Below are positions 24,485 through 33,038 of a stretch of 64,000 nucleotides of DNA, in pieces. A program made the position numbers and the translations under genes. Source of the DNA: Sphingopyxis terrae subsp. terrae NBRC 15098 (GTDB lineage Bacteria > Pseudomonadota > Alphaproteobacteria > Sphingomonadales > Sphingomonadaceae); the NCBI RefSeq assembly GCF_001610975.1, contig NZ_CP013342.1, forward strand, positions 2,427,001 to 2,491,000, written 5' to 3'. The notes beneath the pieces are model-generated. The model saw only the letters and a list, made by a program, of their open reading frames with translations. It was not told where the DNA came from and searched no databases. Numbering within the stretch: the stretch's first letter is position 1; each line of letters starts with the position of its first letter.

Positions 24485-25516
24485 GTGTTGGAAGTTAGCA
24501 TAATCGGATTGGATATCGCGAAGAATGTTTTTCATGCGCACGGCGCGGATGCGAGCGGGCGAGCACTGTTCAGCCGCAAGATCGGCCGAGGGAAGCTGCT
24601 GGAGTTCTTTGCTGGGCACCAGCGTTGTACGGTCGCGCTGGAAGCCTGTGGGGGCGCGCACCATTGGGGCCGAGAGCTGACACGGCTGGGATACAAGGTG
24701 AAGCTGATCCCGCCCGCGTATGTGAAGCCGTTCGTGAAGCGGAACAAGAATGATGCGGCGGATGCGGAGGCGATCTGCGAGGCCGCCCAGCGCCCGAGCA
24801 TGCGGTTCGTGGCGATCAAGAGCGAAGAGCAGCAGGCGTCAGGCCTGGTGTTCCGGACCCGTGACCTGCTGGTGCGGCAGCGCACCCAGCTGATCAATGC
24901 CATCCGAGGTCATCTTACCGAATATGGCTGGGTAGCGCCCAAGGGTCCCTCGCACGTCGCGATGCTCGGCGATCTGCTTGAGGACGAGATGGCCTCGTCG
25001 CTACCCGAGGCAGCCAGGTCGATGTTCCGCACGATGCTCGACCTGCTGGAGGAGCTGAACGAGAAGATCGGCGATCTCGACAAGGAGATTGCGCGCCGGG
25101 CTCGTGAGGATGCCGTCGCGAGGCGGCTTATGACGATCCCTGGGGTTGGACCGATTACGGCCACCGCATTGGCGGCTCTGGCGCCTCCAGCAGAAAGCTT
25201 CACCAAGGGACGGGACTTTGCGGCGTGGCTAGGTCTGGCGCCAAGGCAGATGTCGACGGGCGGCAAGCAGAAGCTGGGCTCGATATCCAAAATGGGCGAG
25301 CGCACACTGCGGCGATTGCTCATCATCGGTTGCAGTGCGGTGGTCCTGCAGGCCAGCAAGCGAGGCGCGCCTCAAGGCTCCTGGCTCGAGCAGATGATGG
25401 CGAGGAAACCGCGTATGCTAGTCACGGTTGCCCTTGCCAACAAGACAGCGCGGATCATCTGGGCCGTGCTTGTAAAGGGAGAGGATTACAGAGCTCCGGT
25501 CGCAGCCGCGGCGTAA
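24485..25516 (+). CDS. IS110/IS1111-family transposase
   Basis: 343 residues. The N-terminal RuvC-like DEDD domain has GLDIAKNVFHAHG (first Asp), TVALEACGGAHHWGREL (Glu) and KRNKNDAADAEAICEA (Asp pair). The C-terminal Transposase_20 domain has TIPGVGPITATALAAL and GRDFAAWLGLAPRQMSTGGK, then KLGSISKMGERTLRRLLI, which carries the catalytic Ser. GTG start at 24485 is chosen because GAGGAGG lies 5 bases upstream. The gene looks intact, so the element may still be active. Confidence 0.92.
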   Translation: MLEVSIIGLDIAKNVFHAHGADASGRALFSRKIGRGKLLEFFAGHQRCTVALEACGGAHHWGRELTRLGYKVKLIPPAYVKPFVKRNKNDAADAEAICEAAQRPSMRFVAIKSEEQQASGLVFRTRDLLVRQRTQLINAIRGHLTEYGWVAPKGPSHVAMLGDLLEDEMASSLPEAARSMFRTMLDLLEELNEKIGDLDKEIARRAREDAVARRLMTIPGVGPITATALAALAPPAESFTKGRDFAAWLGLAPRQMSTGGKQKLGSISKMGERTLRRLLIIGCSAVVLQASKRGAPQGSWLEQMMARKPRMLVTVALANKTARIIWAVLVKGEDYRAPVAAAA

Positions 25517-25771
25517 GCCAAGGCGGACCAGAGGTCGCCGGAAGGCGTAGTCGGTCGAAGGAGAGTATGGCACAACAGTCGGCGAGACGGGGCCGGAAGA
25601 ACCAGGGCTTTCCACTGTGCCGCGAGCACGCTGTGGGTGATGTGGTTCCGGTCCGCGAACTCCCATACGGGCCCGCAGCCTCCGATGCTGCATTGCAAGG
25701 CCGGACAGATGGCCGCATCCGACTACGTGCACTACCTCCAAAAATCGCTTGCGTCTTTTGGGGCGTCCACA
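25517..25771 (+). ncRNA. Possible bridge-RNA region of the IS1111-like element
   Basis: IS110-family elements encode a structured non-coding 'bridge' RNA in their longer non-coding end; in the IS1111 group that end is downstream of the transposase. Here the only long non-coding part of the element is this 255-bp right end. No fold was computed and exact RNA boundaries are unknown, so this marks the region to examine, not a defined transcript. Confidence 0.35.
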
Positions 25772-26364
25772 GATGGGAAAGCGTGCGGGCGGGTCATCAG
25801 AAGATCGCGCTCGGCGGGTTTGCGGTTGTCGGCATCGAAATTCCAGCGGCCGCCGAGCGGGACTTCGCCATCCATCAGCAGCCCCGTCTCGCGGCGCATC
25901 ATGCGGTAGAAATATTCCATCCGCAGAGTCTTCCGACCCTCGGCCCACGCCGCGAATTGATTGGGTGCAGAGAAAAATCGGTCGTCGGCGAAGATGGTGC
26001 AGTTCGTCCAGGCACGCATCGCCTCGGCGAGGCGCCACTCGCCCGCTTCGGTCACGCGCAAGGGAAGGTCGCCATGGCGATTGCGTGCGCGCGCAACCTC
26101 GCCGCCGAGCGATCCGCTATTGTCCGGATCGTCGAGGCGGACATAGTCGACGCGCCATCCCTGTGCGCACATCTCCTCGGCAAAATGGCGCATCGCGGAA
26201 AAGAGAAAGGCAAGCTTCTTGCGGTGGTGGGGAACGTATCCCGCTTCTTCGGCGACTTCGGCCATCAGCAGAATCGTGTCGGCCGGCGACGCATCGCGGA
26301 GCGACGAGATGGCGGGGGTCAATTGGTCTCCCAATATCAGGACAATCTCGCTGGGTCTGGTCAT
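25732..26364 (-). pseudogene. N-terminal part of FeS-type photolyase/cryptochrome, cut by an IS
   Basis: The N-terminal ~197 residues of the same photolyase gene, from MTRPSEIVLILGDQLTPAIS to the codons for RPHAFPS. It contains the alpha/beta antenna domain (ILLMAEVAEEAGYVPHHRKK, LAFLFSAMRHFAEE) and the linker EVPLGGRWNFDADNRKP, conserved in the FeS type. After the GATGGG repeat the frame continues a few codons into the IS and stops at 25732. Joined to the C-terminal part at the repeat, the protein would be about 508 residues, the usual family length. Confidence 0.9.
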
Positions 26365-26382
26365 GGCACCGCGCGGCGGCAT

Positions 26383-26984
26383 TCGCTCGGCCCTCCGGGA
26401 CGGGACAGGGCTGACGGATGTGGATGATGGTCCATAAAACAGACGATGCAGCGCGCTTCGGGCTCCGCCAATATGGACTTTCGGCCAGCCATTTTGGCAG
26501 AGCAGCGTGTCTGGTTAGAGGCATCCGGCTAGAGCGCACCAGCCGGTTCTATGACCGGGAAAGCCATCCATTATGCCGTTCGTCGACGGGTGTCAGCCTT
26601 CGTCGGCGGCGCTGGTTACGCATTTTTCCTTTCCAAAATGAGTGGATTATAGCCGAAATCATTTGAGCGGACTGCCTCACCAATTTCCATTTTCCGTCGG
26701 GAACTCCGACCCGATAACCCGCGTATTGCCGCCGAGCTTCAAAACAACATTGGGTTGAATGCTTTTCACCGGGCTGCGCCGTCTGGCGCGGTCCGGAATA
26801 TCTCGTCAGCCCTGCATCGTTATCGATTGCAAAAGGCCATTCCGCCGCGACGTCCAGAGCGACCAAATCGACGGCGGCGCGCGCGCTATGTCGCGGCTGC
26901 GATTCCCACCCGAAAACGGACAGACCGCGATCCGCCCCAGGCGGCAACGCCTGTTTCGCCCAGGCCGCATCACTGCGATCTCGG
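26383..26984. other. About 600 bp with no recognised gene
   Basis: Lies between the photolyase start and the AraC-type regulator (both minus strand). The 179-codon minus-strand frame that crosses it and enters the AraC gene is compositionally random and matches nothing. The 100 bp next to 26383 should hold the photolyase promoter. I see no tRNA, repeat or clear terminator. Confidence 0.5.
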
Positions 26985-28058
26985 CTATTTTTCCGAGCGG
27001 ACTTCGTTGATCGTTTTGCCGGTCCACCTGCGGACGGCGCGGCGCAGGTTGGCGCTGTCGCTGAAACCGACCTTCCAGGCGACATCATCGACGCTCATGC
27101 GTGTTGTCTGCAGATATTCGATGGCGAGTTTCCGGCGGACATCGTCGACGATCTCGCCATAGCTCGTGTCTTCGGCGGCCAAACGACGGCGCAGCGTGCG
27201 TTCCTGCAGCCCGATTTGTTCGGCGATCGCCGTCATCGAGGGGAAGTGGTTCGGGGCGAGGAGCAGGAGTTGATAAACTTCCCCCGACAGTCCCGATGAT
27301 ATTCGCGATTGGCCGATCAGCCGGTCGCATGTCTCTTCGAGCATCGTGCGCGTCAACCGGTTGCCCAGTTCCGGCGTCTGTTCGAGGATGCCGATCGGAT
27401 AATGCAGTTCATTGGCATCCGCGGCGTAGAAGCAGGGGCAGGACAGTTCGCGTTCGTCCTCCGCCGAGCGCGCCTCTTCGGGCAGCGCGAACCGCGCGCG
27501 GACCGGAACATTGTCCGATCCCGCCGCATCGCGAATATGGGTGTAGGTCATCTTCATCTGTTGGCGGATGAGGAAAGTGCGCACGTCATTGCTCATCACG
27601 TCGCGATAGATTTCCTGAAATTGCCAAACGGCGACCTCTCCTTCCGTCCGCCAGCCAAGCCGTACCGTGGGGGTGGCGAGCGGCTGGTAGCGTACGGCGA
27701 AGTCGAAGAAGTCGCGCATCGTCGGCGAGCACATCAGCGCATAACCGTACATGCCATAGGCTGACAGATGCAGCCGCGACCCGATCGCGAAGGCGTCCGC
27801 GAACCGCGCACCGGCCACCACGATATTTTCGCAGGCGGTCAGATACTGGCCGATCGAGGTCAGCGTATGCGGATCGCGCACCTCGGCCAGCGTCAATCCC
27901 GTCCGTTCAAGTACGGTCGCCGCATCGATTCCACGCCCCGCCACCGTATCGATGACGGTCGCGATCTTGAAAGGGGCGAAGATGCGTTGATTAAGCGAGG
28001 GGAAGCCGGCGCGCGGATTGCGGCTGGTCAGCGTGCTCTGATCCTCGTCGACGGTCAT
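26985..28058 (-). CDS. AraC-family transcriptional regulator
   Basis: 357 residues. The N-terminal ~200 residues resemble the Arabinose_bd-type sensor domain used with AraC proteins (GIDAATVLERTGLTLAEV, YGMYGYALMCSPTMRDFFDF). The C-terminal double HTH reads FPSMTAIAEQIGLQERTLRRRL and MSVDDVAWKVGFSDSANLRRAVRRWTG. It is divergent from the TonB-receptor/ligase/MFS/esterase cluster across 160 bp and is the obvious candidate regulator of it; the inducer is unknown. Confidence 0.88.
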   Translation of the reverse strand: MTVDEDQSTLTSRNPRAGFPSLNQRIFAPFKIATVIDTVAGRGIDAATVLERTGLTLAEVRDPHTLTSIGQYLTACENIVVAGARFADAFAIGSRLHLSAYGMYGYALMCSPTMRDFFDFAVRYQPLATPTVRLGWRTEGEVAVWQFQEIYRDVMSNDVRTFLIRQQMKMTYTHIRDAAGSDNVPVRARFALPEEARSAEDERELSCPCFYAADANELHYPIGILEQTPELGNRLTRTMLEETCDRLIGQSRISSGLSGEVYQLLLLAPNHFPSMTAIAEQIGLQERTLRRRLAAEDTSYGEIVDDVRRKLAIEYLQTTRMSVDDVAWKVGFSDSANLRRAVRRWTGKTINEVRSEK

Positions 28059-28218
28059 AGCAGCCCTTTCGTGCGATCTTGTCCTCTAGAGACATAGCGA
28101 TGTCCGACAATGCTCTTACCAACGGCTCTGGCAAACCATAAGCAGCATAGCAAGCCGGCAACGTCCGGCCGCGGCAATGTCCGTGACCAAGACAAGAGCA
28201 GCAGGGAAGAGGATCATC

Positions 28219-30867
28219 ATGTCGACCAGATTCATTCTTACGGGGAGCCGCGCGCGCATGTTGTGCGGTTCGGCCATCTTCGCGGTCATGCTGGGTGCGG
28301 CCACCGCCGCGCAGGCGCAAGGCGCCGGCGCGAACGATGCGGTCGAGGATAGTGCGGCGGGGAGTGACTCCGAGATTATCGTCACGGGCTCCAGCATCCG
28401 CGGCATCCCGCCCACCGGCTCCGGCCTTATCAGCGTGTCGCGCGATGATGCCAAGTTGATCGGGGCCGCGAGCACCCCCGAATTGCTCGCGACCGTGCCG
28501 CAGCTCAACAGCTTCAACACCGCACCGCGCACAAGCAACGGCGGCCTCGGTTCCTTTGCGCCCGGCCTGCGCGGCTTGCCGCCGGCTGCAACCTTGCCGC
28601 TGATGAACGGCCATCGCCTGATCTCCGGCAGCACCCAGCAGACCAATCCGGACTATCCGTTCCTGCCCGAACTCGCGATCGAACGCGTCGAGATCGTCGC
28701 CGACGGCGCATCGGCGATTTACGGGTCGGATGCGGTCGCGGGGGTTGTCAATTTCATCACCCGCAAGCGCGTGTCGGGCTTCGAGGCCAATGTTCGCTAT
28801 GGCTTTGCAGACGATTATCATGCCTTCAACGCCGGCGCGATTTTCGGGCATGCCTGGGACAGCGGTTCCTTCGTCGCCGCGTATCAATATTCCGAAAACA
28901 GCAACATCACCGGGGCCGACCGCCGGTATCGCTCGCTCGATTTTCGTGCTGCGGGCGGCATTGATACGCGCTCGACCGTCTGCCCGGACGCGAACGTCAA
29001 TCTGTTCACCGGCACCATCTATGCTGCGCCGAGCCTGACGCCGGGGATCAACACTTGCGATCCGCGCGGACCCGTCGACCTGGTACCGCAGAACCGCACG
29101 CACAGCCTTTTCGTGTCGGCGCGGCAGGAGCTCTCCTCCGCGGTCACCGTGTGGGCCGATCTTCTCTATTCGGACCGCAAGGATATTGTCCAGGCGGCGC
29201 TGCCTGGTCAGACCTTCGTTCTGCTGACGGCGGCCAACCCGTTTTTCCGCCCCCCGCCGGGAACGGGAACGACTTATGAATATGTCGATTTCAGGCCCGA
29301 CAATCTGGTTGGCGACGATCATTTCGACCAAAGCTACCGTGTCCGGACGGGCAATGCGACGGCCGGTCTCGACGTCAAGCTGGCCGGCGATTTCAAAGCC
29401 AGCGTTTATGGAACCTTCAACTGGTCGCGGAACGACACGTTCCAGCCGGGCATCAACACGACGGCGCTGGCAACGGCCGCCGCCGGAACGACGGCCGCGA
29501 CCGCGCTCGACCCGTTCCGTACGGGGACGAGCTCCGCTGTCGTTGCGGCTATCCTGGATAATCCGACCGACTTCACCAATCACCAACGCACCCGGATCGG
29601 CGCGGTGAAAGTCGATGGCCCGCTGGCGGATTTGCCGGGCGGTGCGATCAAGGTCGCGCTCGGCGCCGAATATCGGCGCGAGACATATGATCAGCGCGGA
29701 TCGAGCGGCGGTGTGGGCTTCCCCGAGGACCTGAAACGCAGCGTCCAGTCGCTTTACGGCGAGCTGTTTGTGCCGATCGTGGGCGAGGGCAATGCATCGC
29801 CGATGATGCGCAGCCTCACGCTGTCGCTTTCGGGGCGCTACGATCACTACAGCGATTTCGGTTCGACGACCAATCCCAAGGTCGGCCTGACCTGGGAACC
29901 GGTCGAAGGGCTGAATTTCCGGGGTAGCTATGGCCGCTCGTTCCGCGCGCCGGGGCTACGCGATCTAGGGTCCACCGTGGGGTCCTATTATGCCGCGGCG
30001 GCGCTGGTCGATGCGTTCGGTGCGCGCGACCCGTCGCGCGGGGCGACGCAAGTAAACACAATTCTCCTCTACGGCGGCAACCAGGCGCTCAAGCCCGAAA
30101 AGGCGCGGACCTTCTCCTTCGGCGTCGATCTGCGGCCGCGGCTCGCGCCCGATTTCAGCGCGAGCGCGACCTTTTATGATATCAAATATGATGATGTCAT
30201 CGGAACCCCTTCGGGACTGGGCGCCATCCTGTTCAGCGACCCAACCTTCGCATCGCGGGTCATCCGCAATCCGACTGCGGGACAACTAACCGACGCGATT
30301 ACCGACACCGTGCCCTTTTTCTACACCTTCGCGGCCATCCCGACGATCGGCAACATCCTCGACCTGCGTCAGGGCAATTTCGGCATCCGCAAGACCAACG
30401 GGATCGATTTCGATCTGCGCTATCGGCACACGGCGGGTTTCGGCACCCTCTTCGGCGGCATCGCGGGCAATTATATCCTGAAATATCGCAACCAGTTGTC
30501 GCCGACGTCCGCGGTCAGCAACTCACTCGAGGCCGGGATACCGCGAACCACGCTGCGCACGACATTGGGCATCGCCGCGGGGCCGGTGACGCTCGCCAAT
30601 TTCGTCAACCATCGCAGCGGCGTGACGGCCGCCTATGCGACGCCAACCGGGTCGAGCCTCTACAAGGCCAAAGGCTATACGACGGTCGATCTGCGACTCT
30701 CGCTGAAGCTTCCCGACCTGCCATTCGCCAAGGGAACCGAGGTCGCGCTGCAGATCAACGATCTGTTCGACAAGACACCGCCTTTCTTCCCAGGCACGGA
30801 CGGCATCGGCGGCGCCTATAATGCGATCGGGCGTTATGCCGCCATGAGCCTGCGCACATCCTTCTGA
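28219..30867 (+). CDS. TonB-dependent outer-membrane receptor
   Basis: 882 residues from the preferred ATG (AGGGAAGAGG upstream); a start at 28177 is also open. A signal peptide ends near AATAAQAQG. The plug domain includes SEIIVTGSSIRGIPPTGSGLISVS (TonB box region and start), LNGH-like LMNGHRLISGST and VEIVADGASAIYGSDAVAGVVNF. The beta-barrel ends in YAAMSLRTSF, with terminal Phe. It imports a substrate across the outer membrane using TonB energy. First gene of a cluster with a CoA ligase, MFS carrier and esterases, so the substrate is probably an ester or organic acid rather than a siderophore. Confidence 0.9.
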   Translation: MSTRFILTGSRARMLCGSAIFAVMLGAATAAQAQGAGANDAVEDSAAGSDSEIIVTGSSIRGIPPTGSGLISVSRDDAKLIGAASTPELLATVPQLNSFNTAPRTSNGGLGSFAPGLRGLPPAATLPLMNGHRLISGSTQQTNPDYPFLPELAIERVEIVADGASAIYGSDAVAGVVNFITRKRVSGFEANVRYGFADDYHAFNAGAIFGHAWDSGSFVAAYQYSENSNITGADRRYRSLDFRAAGGIDTRSTVCPDANVNLFTGTIYAAPSLTPGINTCDPRGPVDLVPQNRTHSLFVSARQELSSAVTVWADLLYSDRKDIVQAALPGQTFVLLTAANPFFRPPPGTGTTYEYVDFRPDNLVGDDHFDQSYRVRTGNATAGLDVKLAGDFKASVYGTFNWSRNDTFQPGINTTALATAAAGTTAATALDPFRTGTSSAVVAAILDNPTDFTNHQRTRIGAVKVDGPLADLPGGAIKVALGAEYRRETYDQRGSSGGVGFPEDLKRSVQSLYGELFVPIVGEGNASPMMRSLTLSLSGRYDHYSDFGSTTNPKVGLTWEPVEGLNFRGSYGRSFRAPGLRDLGSTVGSYYAAAALVDAFGARDPSRGATQVNTILLYGGNQALKPEKARTFSFGVDLRPRLAPDFSASATFYDIKYDDVIGTPSGLGAILFSDPTFASRVIRNPTAGQLTDAITDTVPFFYTFAAIPTIGNILDLRQGNFGIRKTNGIDFDLRYRHTAGFGTLFGGIAGNYILKYRNQLSPTSAVSNSLEAGIPRTTLRTTLGIAAGPVTLANFVNHRSGVTAAYATPTGSSLYKAKGYTTVDLRLSLKLPDLPFAKGTEVALQINDLFDKTPPFFPGTDGIGGAYNAIGRYAAMSLRTSF

Positions 30868-30977
30868 TGCGGATGGCAGCGCGTCCGTGAGGGCGCGCTG
30901 CTGTTCCTTGCGGTCGACGTTCGTGAGCGCGCGCGAACCTCGGCTTCCTTCCGACATGAGATAAGGTTTGCCATTCG

Positions 30978-33008
30978 ATGCCAATTGCCAGCAACAGCGC
31001 GGCCATCGCGGCTCCCGCCCCGCAGATCCGCCTGTATCTCGAACAGCTCAAGGCCACGTGCGACCTAGAGTTCGCGCATTATGACGATTTGCACCGCTGG
31101 TCGGTGACCGATCTCGAAAGTTTCTGGCGCAGTATCTGGGACTATGACCGGATCGAATCGCGGACGCCCTTCTCCGCGATGCTCGGCGCAGACACGATGC
31201 CGGGTGCGCGCTGGTGCGAGGGCGCCGAGGTCAGCTATGCGCGCCATGTTTTCCGCCACGCCGCGGCAGCGGATTCTGCCGGGCAGCCCGCCATCGTGGC
31301 GGTGAACGAACGGGGGGAGCAACGAACCCTCGGTTGGGCCGAGCTCAAGCGGCAGAGCGCCTCACTGGCCTTGGAACTACGCCGGCGCGGGGTGGGGCGG
31401 GGCGATCGCGTTGCGGCCTACCTTCCCAATATAGCCGAGGCGGTGGTGGGCCTGCTCGCGTGCGCCAGCCTGGGGGCGATATGGAGCCTGTGCTCGCCCG
31501 ACATGGGGACCAATGCGGTGCTTGATCGGCTGCGGCAAACCGAGCCCAAGGCGCTCATCGCTGTCGATGGCGTCTTCTACGCTGGCAAAGCCATGGATCG
31601 TAGCGCCTGCGTCGCCGAAATTTGCGCCGCGCTTCCCTGTATCGAGGCATTGTTCGTCATCGAAAGCGGGTTCGGCGCTGGGGCGGTGCCGGGGGCGGTG
31701 GCGTTCGAAGCGGCCATCGCGCGGGACGATGCCGAGGTCGCCGGCTTTGAGCCCGAATGGCTACCCTTCGACCATCCGCTGTGGATCCTCTATTCGAGCG
31801 GAACAACGGGACTTCCGAAGGCGATCGTGCACGGGCACGGCGGGGTGCTGCTGGCAACCGCCGCGGGGCGACTCCATTTCGATCTCGGACCGAGCTATGA
31901 GTCCAATAATTTCGGCGACCGCTTCCACTGGTTCAGCGCCACGGGCTGGGTGATGTGGAACATTCAGGTGGGCGGACTGCTCAGCGGGACGACGATTTGC
32001 CTGTTCGACGGATCGCCGAGCGGTTCCAAGGCCGATCCTGACTGGACCCGGCTCTGGCGCTTTGCGGCAGAGAGCGGAGTGACCTGGTTCGGCGCCGGCG
32101 CTGCCTTCTTCGCGAGTTGCCGCAAGGCCGGGCTCGACGTCGCCGGACTCGACGGGTTGCACCGGGTGCGCGCGCTCGGTAGCACTGGCTCGCCGCTACC
32201 GCCGGACGTCCAGCGCTGGGGTTCGGCGCAGTTCGCCGCCATCGGACGGCCCGATATCTGGTGGTGCAATGTCAGCGGCGGTACCGAGATCGCCGCCGCC
32301 TTCATGGCCGGAAATCCCGAGTTACCCGACACGCCGGGGCGGCTTCAGTGCCGCCAGCTCGGCGCCGCCATCGAGGCTTGGGACGAGCGGGGACAGGCTG
32401 TGATCGGCGAGGTCGGCGAACTTGTCTGCACCCGTCCCTTCCCCAGCATGCCGCTCTATTTCTGGGGCGACGAAGACGGCAGCCGCTATCGCGACTCCTA
32501 TTTCGCCGAATGGCCCGGCATATGGCGTCACGGCGACTGGCTCACGATCGGGGCCGACGGCAGTTGCACCATTTCCGGCCGCAGCGACGCAACGATCAAC
32601 CGCCACGGCCTGCGCATGGGAACCGCCGAAATCTATGCTGCTGTCGAGCGCCTGCCCGAAATCGTCGACACGATGATCATCGACGTCGAGCGTGAAGACG
32701 GCGACAGCACGCTCATCATGTTCGTCGTGCCGGCGGAGGGGCGAGCCGTCGACCCTGCGATGGAGCAGGCGATTGCATCGGCCATACGTTCGAGTCTCTC
32801 GCCGCGCTTCGTGCCCGATCATCTGATCGAGGCACCCGGCATCCCGCACACGCTTTCTGGAAAGAAGCAGGAGCTCCCGATCAAGCGGCTGTTCGCCGGA
32901 TGGCCCGTTACCAAGGTCATCAGCGCCGACGCGACCGCGACGCCTGAGGTCTTGCCTTGGTACATCGATCGGGCACAGCGCTGGAACGGGGCGGGAGATA
33001 GGATGTGA
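30978..33008 (+). CDS. Acetoacetyl-CoA synthetase-like CoA ligase
   Basis: 676 residues. ANL-superfamily adenylate-forming enzyme: P-loop-like ILYSSGTTGLPKAIVHGHGG, WFSATGWVMWNIQV, VSGGTEIAAAFM, and GRSDATINRHGLRMGTAEIY hinge. The C-terminal catalytic Lys region is HTLSGKKQELPIKRLF. The whole layout, with an ~90-residue N-terminal ACAS_N-like region (DLESFWRSIWDY), fits acetoacetate-CoA ligase. It would activate acetoacetate, or a similar short acid, with ATP and CoA. It lies between the TonB receptor and an MFS carrier on the same strand. Confidence 0.85.
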   Translation: MPIASNSAAIAAPAPQIRLYLEQLKATCDLEFAHYDDLHRWSVTDLESFWRSIWDYDRIESRTPFSAMLGADTMPGARWCEGAEVSYARHVFRHAAAADSAGQPAIVAVNERGEQRTLGWAELKRQSASLALELRRRGVGRGDRVAAYLPNIAEAVVGLLACASLGAIWSLCSPDMGTNAVLDRLRQTEPKALIAVDGVFYAGKAMDRSACVAEICAALPCIEALFVIESGFGAGAVPGAVAFEAAIARDDAEVAGFEPEWLPFDHPLWILYSSGTTGLPKAIVHGHGGVLLATAAGRLHFDLGPSYESNNFGDRFHWFSATGWVMWNIQVGGLLSGTTICLFDGSPSGSKADPDWTRLWRFAAESGVTWFGAGAAFFASCRKAGLDVAGLDGLHRVRALGSTGSPLPPDVQRWGSAQFAAIGRPDIWWCNVSGGTEIAAAFMAGNPELPDTPGRLQCRQLGAAIEAWDERGQAVIGEVGELVCTRPFPSMPLYFWGDEDGSRYRDSYFAEWPGIWRHGDWLTIGADGSCTISGRSDATINRHGLRMGTAEIYAAVERLPEIVDTMIIDVEREDGDSTLIMFVVPAEGRAVDPAMEQAIASAIRSSLSPRFVPDHLIEAPGIPHTLSGKKQELPIKRLFAGWPVTKVISADATATPEVLPWYIDRAQRWNGAGDRM

Positions 33009-33038
33009 TAACGCAAATGGTCTGGGAGAGGACGCGAT

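Larger units (their letters stand above)
24411..25777 (+). mobile_element. IS110-family element (IS1111-like) inside the photolyase gene
   Basis: About 1.36 kb. A DEDD transposase gene lies near the left end (67 bp of left non-coding DNA), with about 255 bp of non-coding DNA on the right. Subterminal inverted repeats TGGACGCCCC (24418-24427) and GGGGCGTCCA (25760-25769) are perfect. Both ends abut the same six bases, GATGGG (24411-24416 and 25772-25777). Removing one repeat and everything between joins the two photolyase fragments in frame. Long right end plus subterminal repeats point to the IS1111 subgroup. Confidence 0.9.

Noticed and set aside
26549-27088. 179-codon minus-strand frame upstream of the AraC gene
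   Set aside because: Compositionally random, overlaps the AraC HTH in another frame and has no RBS.
27991-29847. 618-codon minus-strand open frame opposite the TonB receptor
   Set aside because: Antisense shadow; the plus-strand receptor has clear plug and barrel motifs.
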